This document shows, piece by piece, positions 11,537-22,217 of a DNA stretch of 64,000 bases (within the stretch, counting starts at the first letter, position 1; the number at the start of each line of letters is the position of its first letter). The DNA comes from Taxillus chinensis (taxonomy: Eukaryota > Streptophyta > Magnoliopsida > Santalales > Loranthaceae): assembly GCA_023512835.1 (NCBI GenBank), contig CM042090.1, positions 10,323,343-10,387,342 on the forward strand, written 5' to 3'. Made by a program: the position numbers and the translations under genes. The notes below the pieces were generated by a model. That model was not told where the DNA came from and searched no databases. It saw only the letters and a list, made by a program, of their open reading frames with translations.

Positions 11537-11640
11537 ACTTCAAAACTACACATTCGAACCACACATTCGAACAACATATTCAAAACACATATTCGAACCA
11601 CACATTTAAAACACACATTTGAACCCTACAATTCCAGAGT
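11537..11640. repeat. Short degenerate tandem repeat
   Basis: Repeated units of about 12-18 bases built on CACATTCGAACC / CACATATTCGAACC occur head to tail about six times with substitutions. Repeated TTCGAA sites are conspicuous. Confidence 0.6.
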
Positions 11641-12660
11641 CGATTCTATCAAGTGTTCACCACCTTGAGGCTCCCTCGAGTCTTCAACCTCATAGTTCAC
11701 TAAGGTTACTGTTCATCGTTGTTTCTACCTGTTTCTTGTCTGAAATCAACCCAGTAACCCCCTGAACTCTCACAAACCATTTAAAACCTCATAGAACTCA
11801 TACCCGATACTACATATTAGGTTTTAACCACATATTAGGTACTTAAGTCACAAGATTCAACCCAAAATTGGGTTTATCCCAAAACCAAGAATTCATGCAA
11901 AATCACATAGGTCATGCCTGAATCATGTATATCAAGACAAAATCAAGGTAAAGAGTTTAGGAATACCTACATGGAGTGATTCTTTGATATCCATAAGCTC
12001 CACTCGCCCCAGATCACAAAGGCCTCAAGTTTTCAAGCTCTCTCTCTCTTTCTATCTCTCTCTCTCTCAAATGCACCAATACGTTAGCGTAATGTGGAAG
12101 CTCTCTTTATTTTCCTCCTATTTATATTGACTGCATTTCTTGTTAATTAATCATTAATTAATCAACATCCAAAACAATAATTAACCTTTGACCTCCTAGG
12201 GTCACGAACTCCAAATTGAGTTCAAATATAGTCAAAACAACGAGCACATCACTATCCAGATATTTTTCAACCCAATTGACCATTCAAATACAAGGTCAAC
12301 CAACAAACCCTGTGAAAGTCAATAGTCATGCCACTCAGGGCCCTAACCCGAAATCAGGCCCAAGTACAACAAAAATGCTCACATCGACGAATATAATATC
12401 GTCTAGATATTTTCAATCGCCTAGAATGATTGTCTCTCGATCCTACTCAAATACAAGTCTTTACAGCATCAACCACCACAAAACGAGCTCAATGCTCTAA
12501 CTGAACGATTATCACTTGTCCATCACATCACCACTGAACATATCAATGCCAAGTTCCACCAAAAATGATTCAACTGCTGAATAACTTGTCTAATAGAGTT
12601 ATTTGTGTTTCTCATGGGGAAGCGAAGTTAGTAAGAGAAGAGACCAAAATATAAGGTCCT
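11641..12660 (-). repeat. Possible LTR remnant (solo-LTR-like), minus strand
   Basis: Read on the minus strand, a TATAAATA motif near 12121 is followed by a GA/CT microsatellite leader (about 12038-12068) and then poly-A-signal-like sequence. This arrangement is common in plant LTRs. I could not identify a matching partner or definite TG/CA ends, so the call is weak. It could equally be ordinary intergenic DNA. Confidence 0.25.
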
Positions 12661-13549
12661 CACCCTTATTGTCCTAATTTTGTTTTGTTTTGTTTTTTTA
12701 ATTAGCCCTATGCTATCGAGCTCTGCCTGATTTTGTTAATTAACCTTATTAATCTTTTACATGACATGTGTAATTGGTTTACTGTATCGTCGTATGGTGT
12801 CATGTCATCATGGTTACCTACTGATTATGCAACCCCAATAGTATATAAAATTATTATTTACCTAATTATATTAATTCAATCACAATAATAAAAAACAACC
12901 CTCGTATCAATAAACCAAAATGCATAAATACCTATGGGGTCGAGCCCTTTCAAATTAGGGGTGACCCTGGGTCCAACCAATTGTTGAAGCACATGTCGAA
13001 ATTGGAGGAAGAAAGGAGTTGTGGAGATGGTTGAGAGAGAGAAGGGGGAAGAAAATAAGGCTAAAAAGTATGGTTGTATAATTTTATTTATTAGCATAAG
13101 TGAGAAAATCATCTCAACTTTGTTAAAAAAACCTTTGCAAATCTGAAAAGGCATGACTAGTGGCGTCATTAGCAAAGCAATTATTGGAGCATGGTGTTAA
13201 TGGCAGCAGATTAGTCAAAAATAATAATGGGGCTATGGCCATAGCCGACCCCAAATAAATCCGTCTCTGCATAAACATATATATATTAACCAATAGTTAA
13301 TTACATTTATGCAATAAAATAAATAGGATATACCATAATTCAACCAAAATTGAATTCATTCTAGTGATTTAACATGAAGGGACTCTTATATTGATTATTG
13401 GACTAAAAACCATAATACAGGATGAGCACTGTCATCTAAAACCTAATCTTTGTGTTTAATTATCAAGAACTAAATTAATTGAAAGTATAGCCATATCAAA
13501 TAGATAATTCTAATATCTGCGGTTTGTCTTTCAAACATGCCCTAAAACA
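12661..13549. other. Intergenic; possible lone element end near 13260
   Basis: The sequence ending CCAAATAAATCCGTCTCTGC near 13269 resembles the inner part and tip of plant hAT-type elements read in reverse. No matching left tip or target duplication was found. Otherwise no gene is seen. Confidence 0.25.
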
Positions 13550-13766
13550 GGGCATGTTTGGTTGGAGTGTTTTTTGTTTTCGTTTTCAAAATGTAATAGC
13601 TGTTTTCGGGTAAAAAAATTGAAAACAACAAAAACTTGTTTTCATTTTTTATGTTCTAAAGAATGAAAACAACATTTTATTGTTTTCAATTTTATGTTTT
13701 TTATACTCGAAAACAGCTATCATATTTTGAAAACGAAAACAGAAAACAGGTAAAACAAACATGGCC
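13550..13766. mobile_element. Foldback MITE-like element
   Basis: The left half starting GGGCATGTTTGGTT and the right half ending AAACATGGCC are inverted copies. Within them GTTTTCGTTTTCAAAAT and AATAGCTGTTTTCG-type blocks mirror each other across almost the whole 217 bp. The GGSCATGTTTG tip resembles Tourist/PIF-like MITEs, but no clean TWA duplication flanks it, so the superfamily is open. Confidence 0.65.
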
Positions 13767-15490
13767 AACGTTAGAGATTTTCAACCAAAAGAATCTTTCT
13801 TACTATCTAATGCAAGGAAGAATCATACATATGTGTGGCTATGATCATGTATATAAAAGTTAATTATTTAATTAACTTTTTCTATATTTCTAATTATAAA
13901 TTACTTCCTCACATGCTTTAATTCAATGCGTTCAAACCTAAAATACCATAAACTTAATAATTTATTTTAATTGGCCGCATATAATATGATAATCTTATTT
14001 AATATATAATATTACACATATAAGCTTGGATAAAAACCCAACAATATGCACATATATTAATCTTTATATATGCATAAGTGTACTATAAAAGTTTTTATTT
14101 ATAAAGCTTTAATTATAACATATATTTTTATAATATATATTTTATATGGTGTGGCAACGATACTAATTAGATTTAACACTTCATAATTACATCTTTTTAA
14201 TAAATTTTTATATTTATAAAATATAATAATAATAATTAGATAAACTGATCTAATTTTGATTCGTTATCAAAATTAATTTAATCTCATGTCATACCCATCA
14301 TCACTACGTATAATTTATTTATAAAATAATAAAATAATATAAAACAAGCACACTAGGCGTGCACAAGCATGAGTGTAGCTTGTCTATTTAAAATTGTCTG
14401 AACGACATAATTCTGTCATTCTTGGGTTTGAGTCAGAAGCTATCCGACTATTTAACAGTGATTTAACAGTGATATCTGTACTAAATCATTTATTTACAGG
14501 AGAGACATAATACAATAATTTTCAAAAAGTAAGTGATAGTTGTCAATCTGTCATTCTATTTAACGGTGACATTTGTGTTAAATTATTTATACGAGAGACT
14601 TAATACAATAATTTCGTTCAGATTTGCCTCTACAAGTTAAGATAACTAACTTGTATGTCAGCAGCCTTTACGCGAACGCCACGTGATGCTAGACTAACTT
14701 GAAATTTCGTTCGGTACCCCTGTGGTCGATATGTCCAGAATTGAAATACGCTCATACCCACAGCCATAGTTGTCAGAAGTGCGGATATCAATCCTAGTGA
14801 TTATGTCACTAATGGATATAATTAATAATTATATATAAATATATATTAATAAAAAATTAATATATAAAATTAATATAATAAAATTATACTTTTAATATAA
14901 TATTATTTACTTTTAATATATATTTCTAACATAAAAGAAAATTTAAATAAAATTTGAAAGAATATTAAAGTAAAATATTAATATTAAAAATTAATTTTAA
15001 ATTAAAATTATATTATAAATTAAATTAAATGATATTTATAGTTTTTAAAAAAATTAGTTCTGTAAAATCCAAATGAATCCGATCACAAAAAACTAGCCAG
15101 TTCAGATGGGTTTCTCCGATTTCTTGCGAAAATGGTCCAATCAGAAAACCTAATTGATTAAGTGTTCGGATCACTGGTTCACCGGTTCGACTAGCTAGGC
15201 CATACCGGTTCTGATAACTATGCCCACAACTCATGGTAACTAATTTGTTTTTAGTCTCGGTTTGAAGCTGAATGCACTAATTGAATTGTTAATTGAATAC
15301 TAATATATTGAGAAGTAAATAGTAAATAATATTTTAATATCTTTTTTATACATATAAATAATTATAATTATAATACATCAACATCTAACTGTTAATTCAA
15401 TAAACTCATTCAATTAAAAATATTTTTTTCTCGTTTGATGTTAATTATTATCTAATCTAGTCATTTATTTCGTTTAAAAAAGTCTTAGAC
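13767..15490. other. AT-rich intergenic DNA
   Basis: Very AT-rich, with no recognised gene. A short direct repeat around 14440-14610 (ATTTAACAGTGATAT.. / ATTTAACGGTGACAT..) is the only internal structure I noticed. Confidence 0.45.
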
Positions 15491-15493
15491 AAT

Positions 15494-16189
15494 GGACCAG
15501 TTTGGTATTACTCTTGGGAAGCTGCTTTTGCTTATTTTATAAGCAGAAGCAGTAAAAGGTGTTTGGTAACCTTAAAAAAATATTTATATAATAAATTTTT
15601 ATTTTTTTCTCAAAAACGTAATAAGTTCAAGGGTTGCTTTTAGAATCTACTTTTTCAAGAAGTTGTTTTTAAAAAATTAAAATACCAATACTAACCTTTT
15701 GATCTTCATCCTAGCCTATTCTCGATCTGGGGGGGATGGTAGTACGGACTTGGGTGGCGAGGAGCGGAGCTTGGGCGACGGGGATGGGGAGGCAAGGTTG
15801 GGTGGCAGGAAGAGTAGCTTAGGGGATGGGCTTGGGTGACGAGGATGGGAGGGGCGCGGTTGGGGGCGAGGAAGGGGCCTTGGGTGACAGGGATGGGGTG
15901 TTGGGCGATGGAGATGGTGTGTGCGGGTAGGGGGGGGGTGGTGGTTGATTGAGATAAGATTAAAAAATTTATTAAAAAATTATAAGAGTAAAAGGATATT
16001 GTTGACCTTTTAAATATTCACAGTAATTTTATTTTAATTTATCAAACATTTATTATTTGTTTTTAACTTTCACAATACTTTTAAAATTATATTTTATCAA
16101 ACACTACTTACTTATTTTTACAGCAATTTGTTTCTCTAACACAGCTAAAAGTAGCTTCTTTTAAAAGCACAGAATTATCAAACTAAGCC
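15494..16189. mobile_element. MITE-like element carrying a G-rich tandem array
   Basis: The left end GGACCAGTTTGGTATTAC and the right end, which reads in reverse GGCTTAGTTTGATAATTC, are imperfect inverted repeats flanked by AAT on both sides (15491-15493 and 16190-16192). Subterminal AAGCAGAAGCAG and AGTAGCTTCTTTT blocks also mirror. The centre holds an unrelated G-rich minisatellite (about 15729-15945). Confidence 0.5.
15729..15945. repeat. G-rich imperfect minisatellite
   Basis: About eight degenerate units of 22-25 bases built on CTTGGGTGACGRGGATGGGG follow one another. Frequent GGGG runs on the plus strand could form G-quadruplexes. Composition is strikingly different from the AT-rich surroundings. 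Confidence 0.6.
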
Positions 16190-16192
16190 AAT

Positions 16193-17339
16193 ATTAACAT
16201 TTCAAATTAAATTATGCGAATATATACTCATTTAAGCTGAGTGTTTAACATATGAATTACGAGGCTTAGCTTGATAAATTAAGACCAAATAAATCAGTAT
16301 AAATAAATATAATTAGCAGCCTACCTTTTGGTTTGATTCTCGACATTTAGGCCATCCATAGTCTCACTTAGCAGTTGGCTTGGATTTTGGATTTTCATGA
16401 GAAAAATAAATAATATACTAGTTCCCTTACATCTAAAATTTTGACTCCATTCTTGTAAACTTTTATATAGTTTTTTTAAATGGTATAGTTTATTAATACT
16501 ATTCTTAGCATCATCTTGGTCATAAAATCTTTGGGACATATTATTAATTAAATTTAAATATTTAAAACGAAAAATAGAAAGTGCATGAGAATTTCAGTCG
16601 GAACAAAAAAAATCATTATTTTAAGAAAATCATAATTTAAGAAATAAATAAGCCTAAACTTTTTTTCCCATCAGAAGCAAGTAATACCCGATAAAAAAGA
16701 ATAAATATTTGTACAACCGGCTTGCGGCATCTTCGTGAAACCGTAAGGGATTAGACGACTATGATTTTTTTTATCTCTCCTCTCCGATGAATTAGTAGGC
16801 TGCCACGTTGTTATGGTTACCCAAAGATTACCCAACCTCGATTGTACCTAGCATTGCTCGCAAAAAAAGGAGGAAACTATGTTCCCATCCAGTCCAGCTC
16901 CATAGATAGAAAACTTATTTCAAATAATTAGTTTATAAATCGCTGAATAGAAACTCCATTGATGGTGTATTGTGTCCTCCTTTGTAAAGTATTTAAATTA
17001 ATTGGTGAATTTAATGACTCAATAAATATATTCTAAAATAGTTTCAAAATATAAAAATACGATAAAATAATTGAATACTAGATAAAATTTTACAGAAAAG
17101 TGAAAAGAGTTTTGTCTATATTTTGAATAAAATCATTTAAAAAAAACCTGCAAATTAAACTCATTTGATATATGTCGTTGGCTTGAATATATATTCATCT
17201 CCATCTCAAAAATAAGTTAAAACTCATCATTTACATAGTTTTCAAAGTATACATACACACTTACAATCTTAATAAATAAATGTCTAATCACACTTACAAT
17301 CTCAATAAATAAATGTCTAATAGCATTTCTAACCCATCA
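16193..17339. other. AT-rich intergenic DNA
   Basis: No protein domain, RNA gene or element end recognised. Confidence 0.45.
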
Positions 17340-17755
17340 GAGCAACTCCAACAGGTTCTCTATTATTTATAAATAGAGAGCCAAATGTCAAAAATTAGCT
17401 CCAACACACTCTTTACATTTACATATTGCTACAGTAACTCTTCACAAATAAAGAGTTACTATTTATTATCTACATAATATTATATTATTTTATATTATTT
17501 TTTCTTGCTCTCCCTCCTCTACGTCTCTCTCCCTCACTCCCCACTCCCTCCCCCTTCTTTCTCTCTTTCCCCCGTGCAGCCACCCCCTCCCCCCTTTGCA
17601 TCTCTCTCCCCCTCTCCCCACCCCCTGTGTGTGCTCTGTCTCCCCTCCCCCTCCTACCACCGCTGCGCACCACCCCTTCCCGATCTCCCCGGTTGCGCAC
17701 CACCCCCTTCCCTGATCTCCCCGGCCGCGCACCACCCACAGGAGCTGAAAGATCT
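17340..17755. other. Unclassified repeat end plus CT-rich leader
   Basis: An AGAGCAACTCCAACAGG motif near 17340, common at the ends of plant DNA repeats, is followed by self-complementary CTCTATTATTTATAAATAGAG and an AT-rich stretch. A strongly pyrimidine-rich, C-rich leader (17510-17745) comes next. It joins copia gag abruptly near 17755-17768, so the copia 5' LTR, PBS and gag start are absent here. Confidence 0.35.
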
Positions 17756-17767
17756 GAATATGAGATC

Positions 17768-20042
17768 TGGGAGTGGTCTAACAGGCTAAGTTTGAACTTG
17801 ATGAGAATGTCAATGGCTGAAAATGTGAAGCCATCAATGCCCAAAACTGATAATGCAAAGGAGTTCATGTTAAAGATTAAAGAATACTCGCAATCAGACA
17901 TAACTGACAAGTCTGTTGTGGGAACCATAATGAGTGAGCTAACAACTAAAAGGTTTGATTGGTCACAGCCTATTCATGATCATGTGACTCACATGGTAAA
18001 TCTAGCAGCAAAATTGAAATCAAAGGGGATGGATATGAATGAATCCTTCTTAGTATAGTTTATTATTAACTCACTTTCTCATGAGTTTGGCCAGTTCTAT
18101 GTGAATTACAACACCATTAAGGAAAAATGGAACCTTCAAGAAATTAAAACCATGTTGATTCAAGAAGAAGGGAGATTAAAGACAATAAAGGATCATTCTG
18201 CTCATTTCAGACTTCATAATAGAGTCAGTAGCAGCAAGGGAAAGAAGGATAAAAGGAAAGATAAAGCCCCACTAAAGGTTAAAGAGGGTCAAACCCATAA
18301 GGAGGTCAAGTGCTACTTCTATAAGAAGGATGATCATATCAAGAAAGACTGCCCGAAAAGAAAAATTTGGTTCGAAAAGAAAGGTAAGTACTATATTTCA
18401 GTATGTTTTGAATCAAATCTTGTTGAGGTGCCTAATAATACTTGGTGGTTAGATTCTGGTGCAACTACTCATGTATCACATGTTATACAGGGATTCATTA
18501 CGATCCAACCCATAAATGAAACTGAAAAGTTTTTATATATGGGTAACAGAATGAAGGCACGCATATAAGGAATTGAAACATATAGATTGATCCTGAATAT
18601 TGGACATCACCTGGATCTAGAAAAGTGTCTTTATGTTCCTGATTGTGCTAGAAATTTGGTTTCTATTGGAAAGCTAGATCATGAGAGTTTTAATTTTAAG
18701 ATTGGAAATAATAGTTTTTCTTTGTATAAACAAAAGTACTATTATGGTTCTGGTACTTTAATTGATGGTTTATATTGTTTCAATCTTGATGTTAATTTTG
18801 TTGAATCCCTATTTCATGTTGATCATAATATAGAAAATAAATGTAGTTTGCATAATAAAAATTCAGCCTTTCTATGGCATCAAATGTTAGGTCACATATC
18901 CAAGGAAAGAGTATTGAGGTTAGTAAGGAATGAAATATTACCTCAATTGGATTTTGTTGATTGGGATGTATGTATACATTGCATTAAAGGTAAGCAAACT
19001 AAACATATATCAAAGAATCCAACCACAAGAAGTAATGCACTGTTAGAGTTAATACATACTGATATTTGTGGTTTTTTTAATATTCTGTCTTGGGGCAGTG
19101 AAAAGTATTTTATCACTTTTATTGATGACTACTCACAGTATGGCTATTTGTACTTGCTGCATGAAAAGTCTAAGTCAGTGGACATCATAGAGGTGCTCAT
19201 TAACGAAGTTGAAATGCAGTTAGACAAAAAGGTAAAAGTTATGAGGTCTGATAGAGGTGGTGAATATTATGGTAAGTTTAATGAAAAGGGATAATGTCCA
19301 GGTCCATTTGCAAAGTTCCTTGAAAGTCAAGGCATATGTGCACAATATACAATGATTGGTACACCTCAACAAAATGGTGTAGCAAAAAGGCAAAATCGTA
19401 CTCTCATGGATATGGTTACGAGCATGTTAAATTATAGTACCGTACCTTTATCTTTGTGGATGCATGCATTAAAGACCGCTGCATATCTGCTTAATAGGAT
19501 TCCTAGTAAAGTAATTCCTGAAACACCTTATGAATTGTGGACATGAAGGAAACCCAGTTTAAGGCATCTACATATTTGGGGATGCCTGGCAGAAGTAAGG
19601 ATATATAATCCACATGAAAAAAGCTTGATGCAAGAACCATTAGTGCCTATTTCATCGGCTACGCTGAAAAGTCAAAAGGTTACAAATTTTACTGTCCTAA
19701 CCATAGTACGAGAATAGTTGAGTCTAGTAATGCTAGGTTCATTAAGTATGGTCAATCTAGTGGGAGTGATGAACCACGTAAAGTGGATATTCAAGAAACT
19801 ATGGTGGAAAGTTCTATACCCACCGTTTCTTCTTCAGTTGTTGTTCTTCTTGTTGTATCACGGTCTCACAATAAGTTAGAACAACAAAATAATATCCTAA
19901 ATCCACTAGATGAACAAATTAATAATGAACTAGTTAATAATGATCAAGTTATAAATGAGCAAGTGATACCACAAGAAATAGATTTAAGGAGATCTGTAAG
20001 GCAAAGAAGACCAGCTATTTCGAATGATTATGTGGTTTCTTC
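17768..20042 (+). pseudogene. Copia gag-protease-integrase half
   Basis: Gag starts mid-domain at WEWSNRLSLNL and runs through ESFLVQFIINSL. The zinc knuckle reads CYFYKKDDHIKKDC (about 18311), with the second Cys replaced by Tyr. Protease has WWLDSGATTHVS (about 18442). GAG-pre-integrase has HQMLGHISKERV and CIHCIKGK (18875-18990). Integrase has LIHTDICG, RSDRGGEYYG (about 19247) and GTPQQNGVAKRQNR (about 19360). The residue normally Glu in the last motif (the third catalytic acid) is Lys here. Stops occur near 18057, 18566, 19291 and 19543, with a frameshift near 19600-19640. Confidence 0.85.
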
Positions 20043-20543
20043 ACTAGTGTCACGCCCCGGATTTCCAACCCGAGGAGACCGGAACGTGACCCTCCCTTTA
20101 TCCGGGTTTGGACAAAGGGGTAGAATACAATATACACTTCACATTTCTTTTCAGAAACCAAAATCATATAACTATTTAATTGAAACCACATGCCTTTTAT
20201 TATGTTTCAAACTTCATTACAATATCTCCCCACTGGGGTTACAATGCCTCAACAAAATTACATAATGCAAATAACACAAAACAAAGCCACAAAATGGAAC
20301 TCTTCCACCTTGGTGTTCCCACCTAACGCCTGTAGGTTCCTGCAAGAAAACACACCATAGTAGGAGGGGTGAGCATCCACGGCTCGTTAGGGATCATGTC
20401 TCCCCAACCCATCCCATGCTCCTAGCATCTACATGCCATGTGTACAAGTGCGGTGTCGTGTTACAATAATTTCAACAGACATAACAACAACCACATCAAC
20501 AATTACAATCTGCCACTGCCACACAGGCTAACACTTTAACAAC

Positions 20544-20621
20544 AAGTGATTTAACCGCCTCTTCAGGCCAAGTTATTTAACCGCCTCTTCAGGCCAAGTG
20601 ATTTAACCGCCTCTTCAGGCC
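20544..20621. repeat. Three tandem 26-bp repeats in the LTR
   Basis: The unit AAGTGATTTAACCGCCTCTT plus CAGGCC is repeated three times head to tail; the middle unit has AAGTTATTT. The same array is present in the other LTR at about 27929-28006, so it predates this insertion. Confidence 0.85.
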
Positions 20622-21271
20622 AAGTTTCCACAGCCTCACAGGCTAACACAAAACGGTCCCGGGCTTCCACAGCCACCGGGTGTACAAGCAACCACACAGC
20701 ACATAAGGCCATACAGGCATAACATCAAACACTTAATATGCTTAGTCACACGGGAATAACGTCGAACACTTAGCATGCACATATTCACAGGCTCACAAAC
20801 CCAGCCACACGATATTATTTCCGACACGGAATATACATAGCCTCACAGGCATTATTTCAAACACGTTCTGAGCACACACAGGCATATTCATACAGGCATA
20901 TCCACACCGGCATTTTATCAAACACTTAACTTGCACTAACCACCCAACCTCAGAAATCACACCAATACGCCACTGAAGGCCAACATCCATATAGGAGATC
21001 ACACCTATATGGATTACATATGTATATATAAACAGATACGACCCGAGATTCGCCCTAGGACCCTAGGACAGAGGAGGGATTAGGAAGAACAACCCCCTAC
21101 CTTAAAGCAAGATCTTCCTTGCTCCCGCGCCAAACGCCGTCCTCCCCACGCAAGATGCTCCAGGCAGCAACCAGCAACTCCCCTTCCCTCTCTCTCTCTA
21201 GCTCTCTCTCTCTCAGGGCGGCAGTGCAAAGAAAGGAACACAAGAACCCTAAACTCAAACTCAAGCCCTCC

Positions 21272-21348
21272 TTATATAGACACCATCCACATCAAAACGA
21301 CGTAGTTTTGATTAAGTAAACCCATGATCAAAACGACGTAGTTTTGAT
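21272..21348 (-). promoter_or_regulatory. LTR promoter: TATA box and duplicated ACGT palindrome
   Basis: In element orientation, two identical 22-bp copies ATCAAAACGACGTAGTTTTG+AT (21327-21348 and 21291-21312, 36 bases apart) lie just upstream of TCTATATAAG (about 21271-21280). ACGT cores are bound by plant bZIP factors, and each copy has perfect 8-bp inverted arms. This is the non-expressed 3' LTR copy; the functional one is at 28658-28734. Confidence 0.6.
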
Positions 21349-21911
21349 CACACAAGTTAGCACCTTTCCGCACCCATATAGGCCAAAATACTCGAATTTC
21401 AACATGGTCCTTTGGAGAAAGATCATTAGAATGACAAAACCAAGGGAACCATGCAAAAATATGCCTGCACGCCAATTTGAACGCCAATTCCCCAATTGGC
21501 GTGCAGCTCCAAATGCACCCAAACTTTACCCCAAGTCTCCTTGCATCTTGTAGAGGCCTGAGAAGCAAAAATATGCTTGCACGTGAAATGGGTGAATTCA
21601 CGTGCAGCTCCAAATGCTCTGAAATTTCTGTGGTAGATAGAGGACCTCATTCTAAGAAACTTTTGTTCTTGCACGCCAATTGTTTGAGGCCATCTACTAG
21701 GTCAAAAGTGAGCTCCAAGATCAGCCAAAACAACTTAAAACCGCCTAGAACGCATAAGCATCTTCCTAGGGCATAAATGTACGCTATCGCTTGACACATG
21801 CACCTCTCAAAAGTCCCCTCTTGGGCTCATCTCTTACCTTAAACTTGTGTACCAACATCCAAGGTGTTTGTGGTTAACTCCTTACACACGGGTTACACAC
21901 GGGTCATTACA

Positions 21912-21924
21912 TCCTCTCCCCCTT
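21912..21924 (-). other. Polypurine tract of gypsy element
   Basis: On the minus strand AAGGGGGAGAGGA ends directly at the TG of the 3' LTR. Between this tract and the pol stop at 22218 is about 290 bp of non-coding sequence. Confidence 0.85.
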
Positions 21925-22217
21925 AAGACTTTTCGTCCTCGAAAAGAAATGACATGCGAGGAAAACAAACACAAGCTACCCATTTGCCACACGGCGAGCT
22001 ACAATACCCAAATGGGTCATACACCGCACATTGTACACAATAGCACATAACATAGTGCCACCACAGTCCATAACCACATGTATCACAATCTATGGAAACA
22101 CATCCACATGTCACAAATATCCATCACAAGCACATTTCATTAACACATTCAATATAAAGTAAAGTCAAAAGTCGAAAGGAAATACAAATACACCAGCCAA
22201 CAACCACCCCTCCACCC

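Larger units (their letters stand above)
20048..21911 (-). repeat. Gypsy LTR, left copy (3' LTR in element sense)
   Basis: On the plus strand it reads TGTCACGCCCCGG at the left and GGGTCATTACA at the right, so in element sense it starts TGTAATGACCC and ends GGGGCGTGACA. It is nearly identical to 27435-29300 apart from scattered substitutions and many 1-3 base indels. It contains a triple 26-bp repeat (20544-20621), a TATA box (about 21272-21279, minus) and two copies of an ACGT-centred palindrome (21291-21312 and 21327-21348). Confidence 0.93.

Noticed and set aside
17485..17928. 147-codon minus-strand Gly/Arg-rich open frame
   Set aside because: It is the antisense of the CT-rich leader and the copia gag start. 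Its composition comes from the pyrimidine bias.
20541..20623. CRISPR-like array
   Set aside because: The 26-bp units are adjacent with no unique spacers, and they lie inside a plant LTR.
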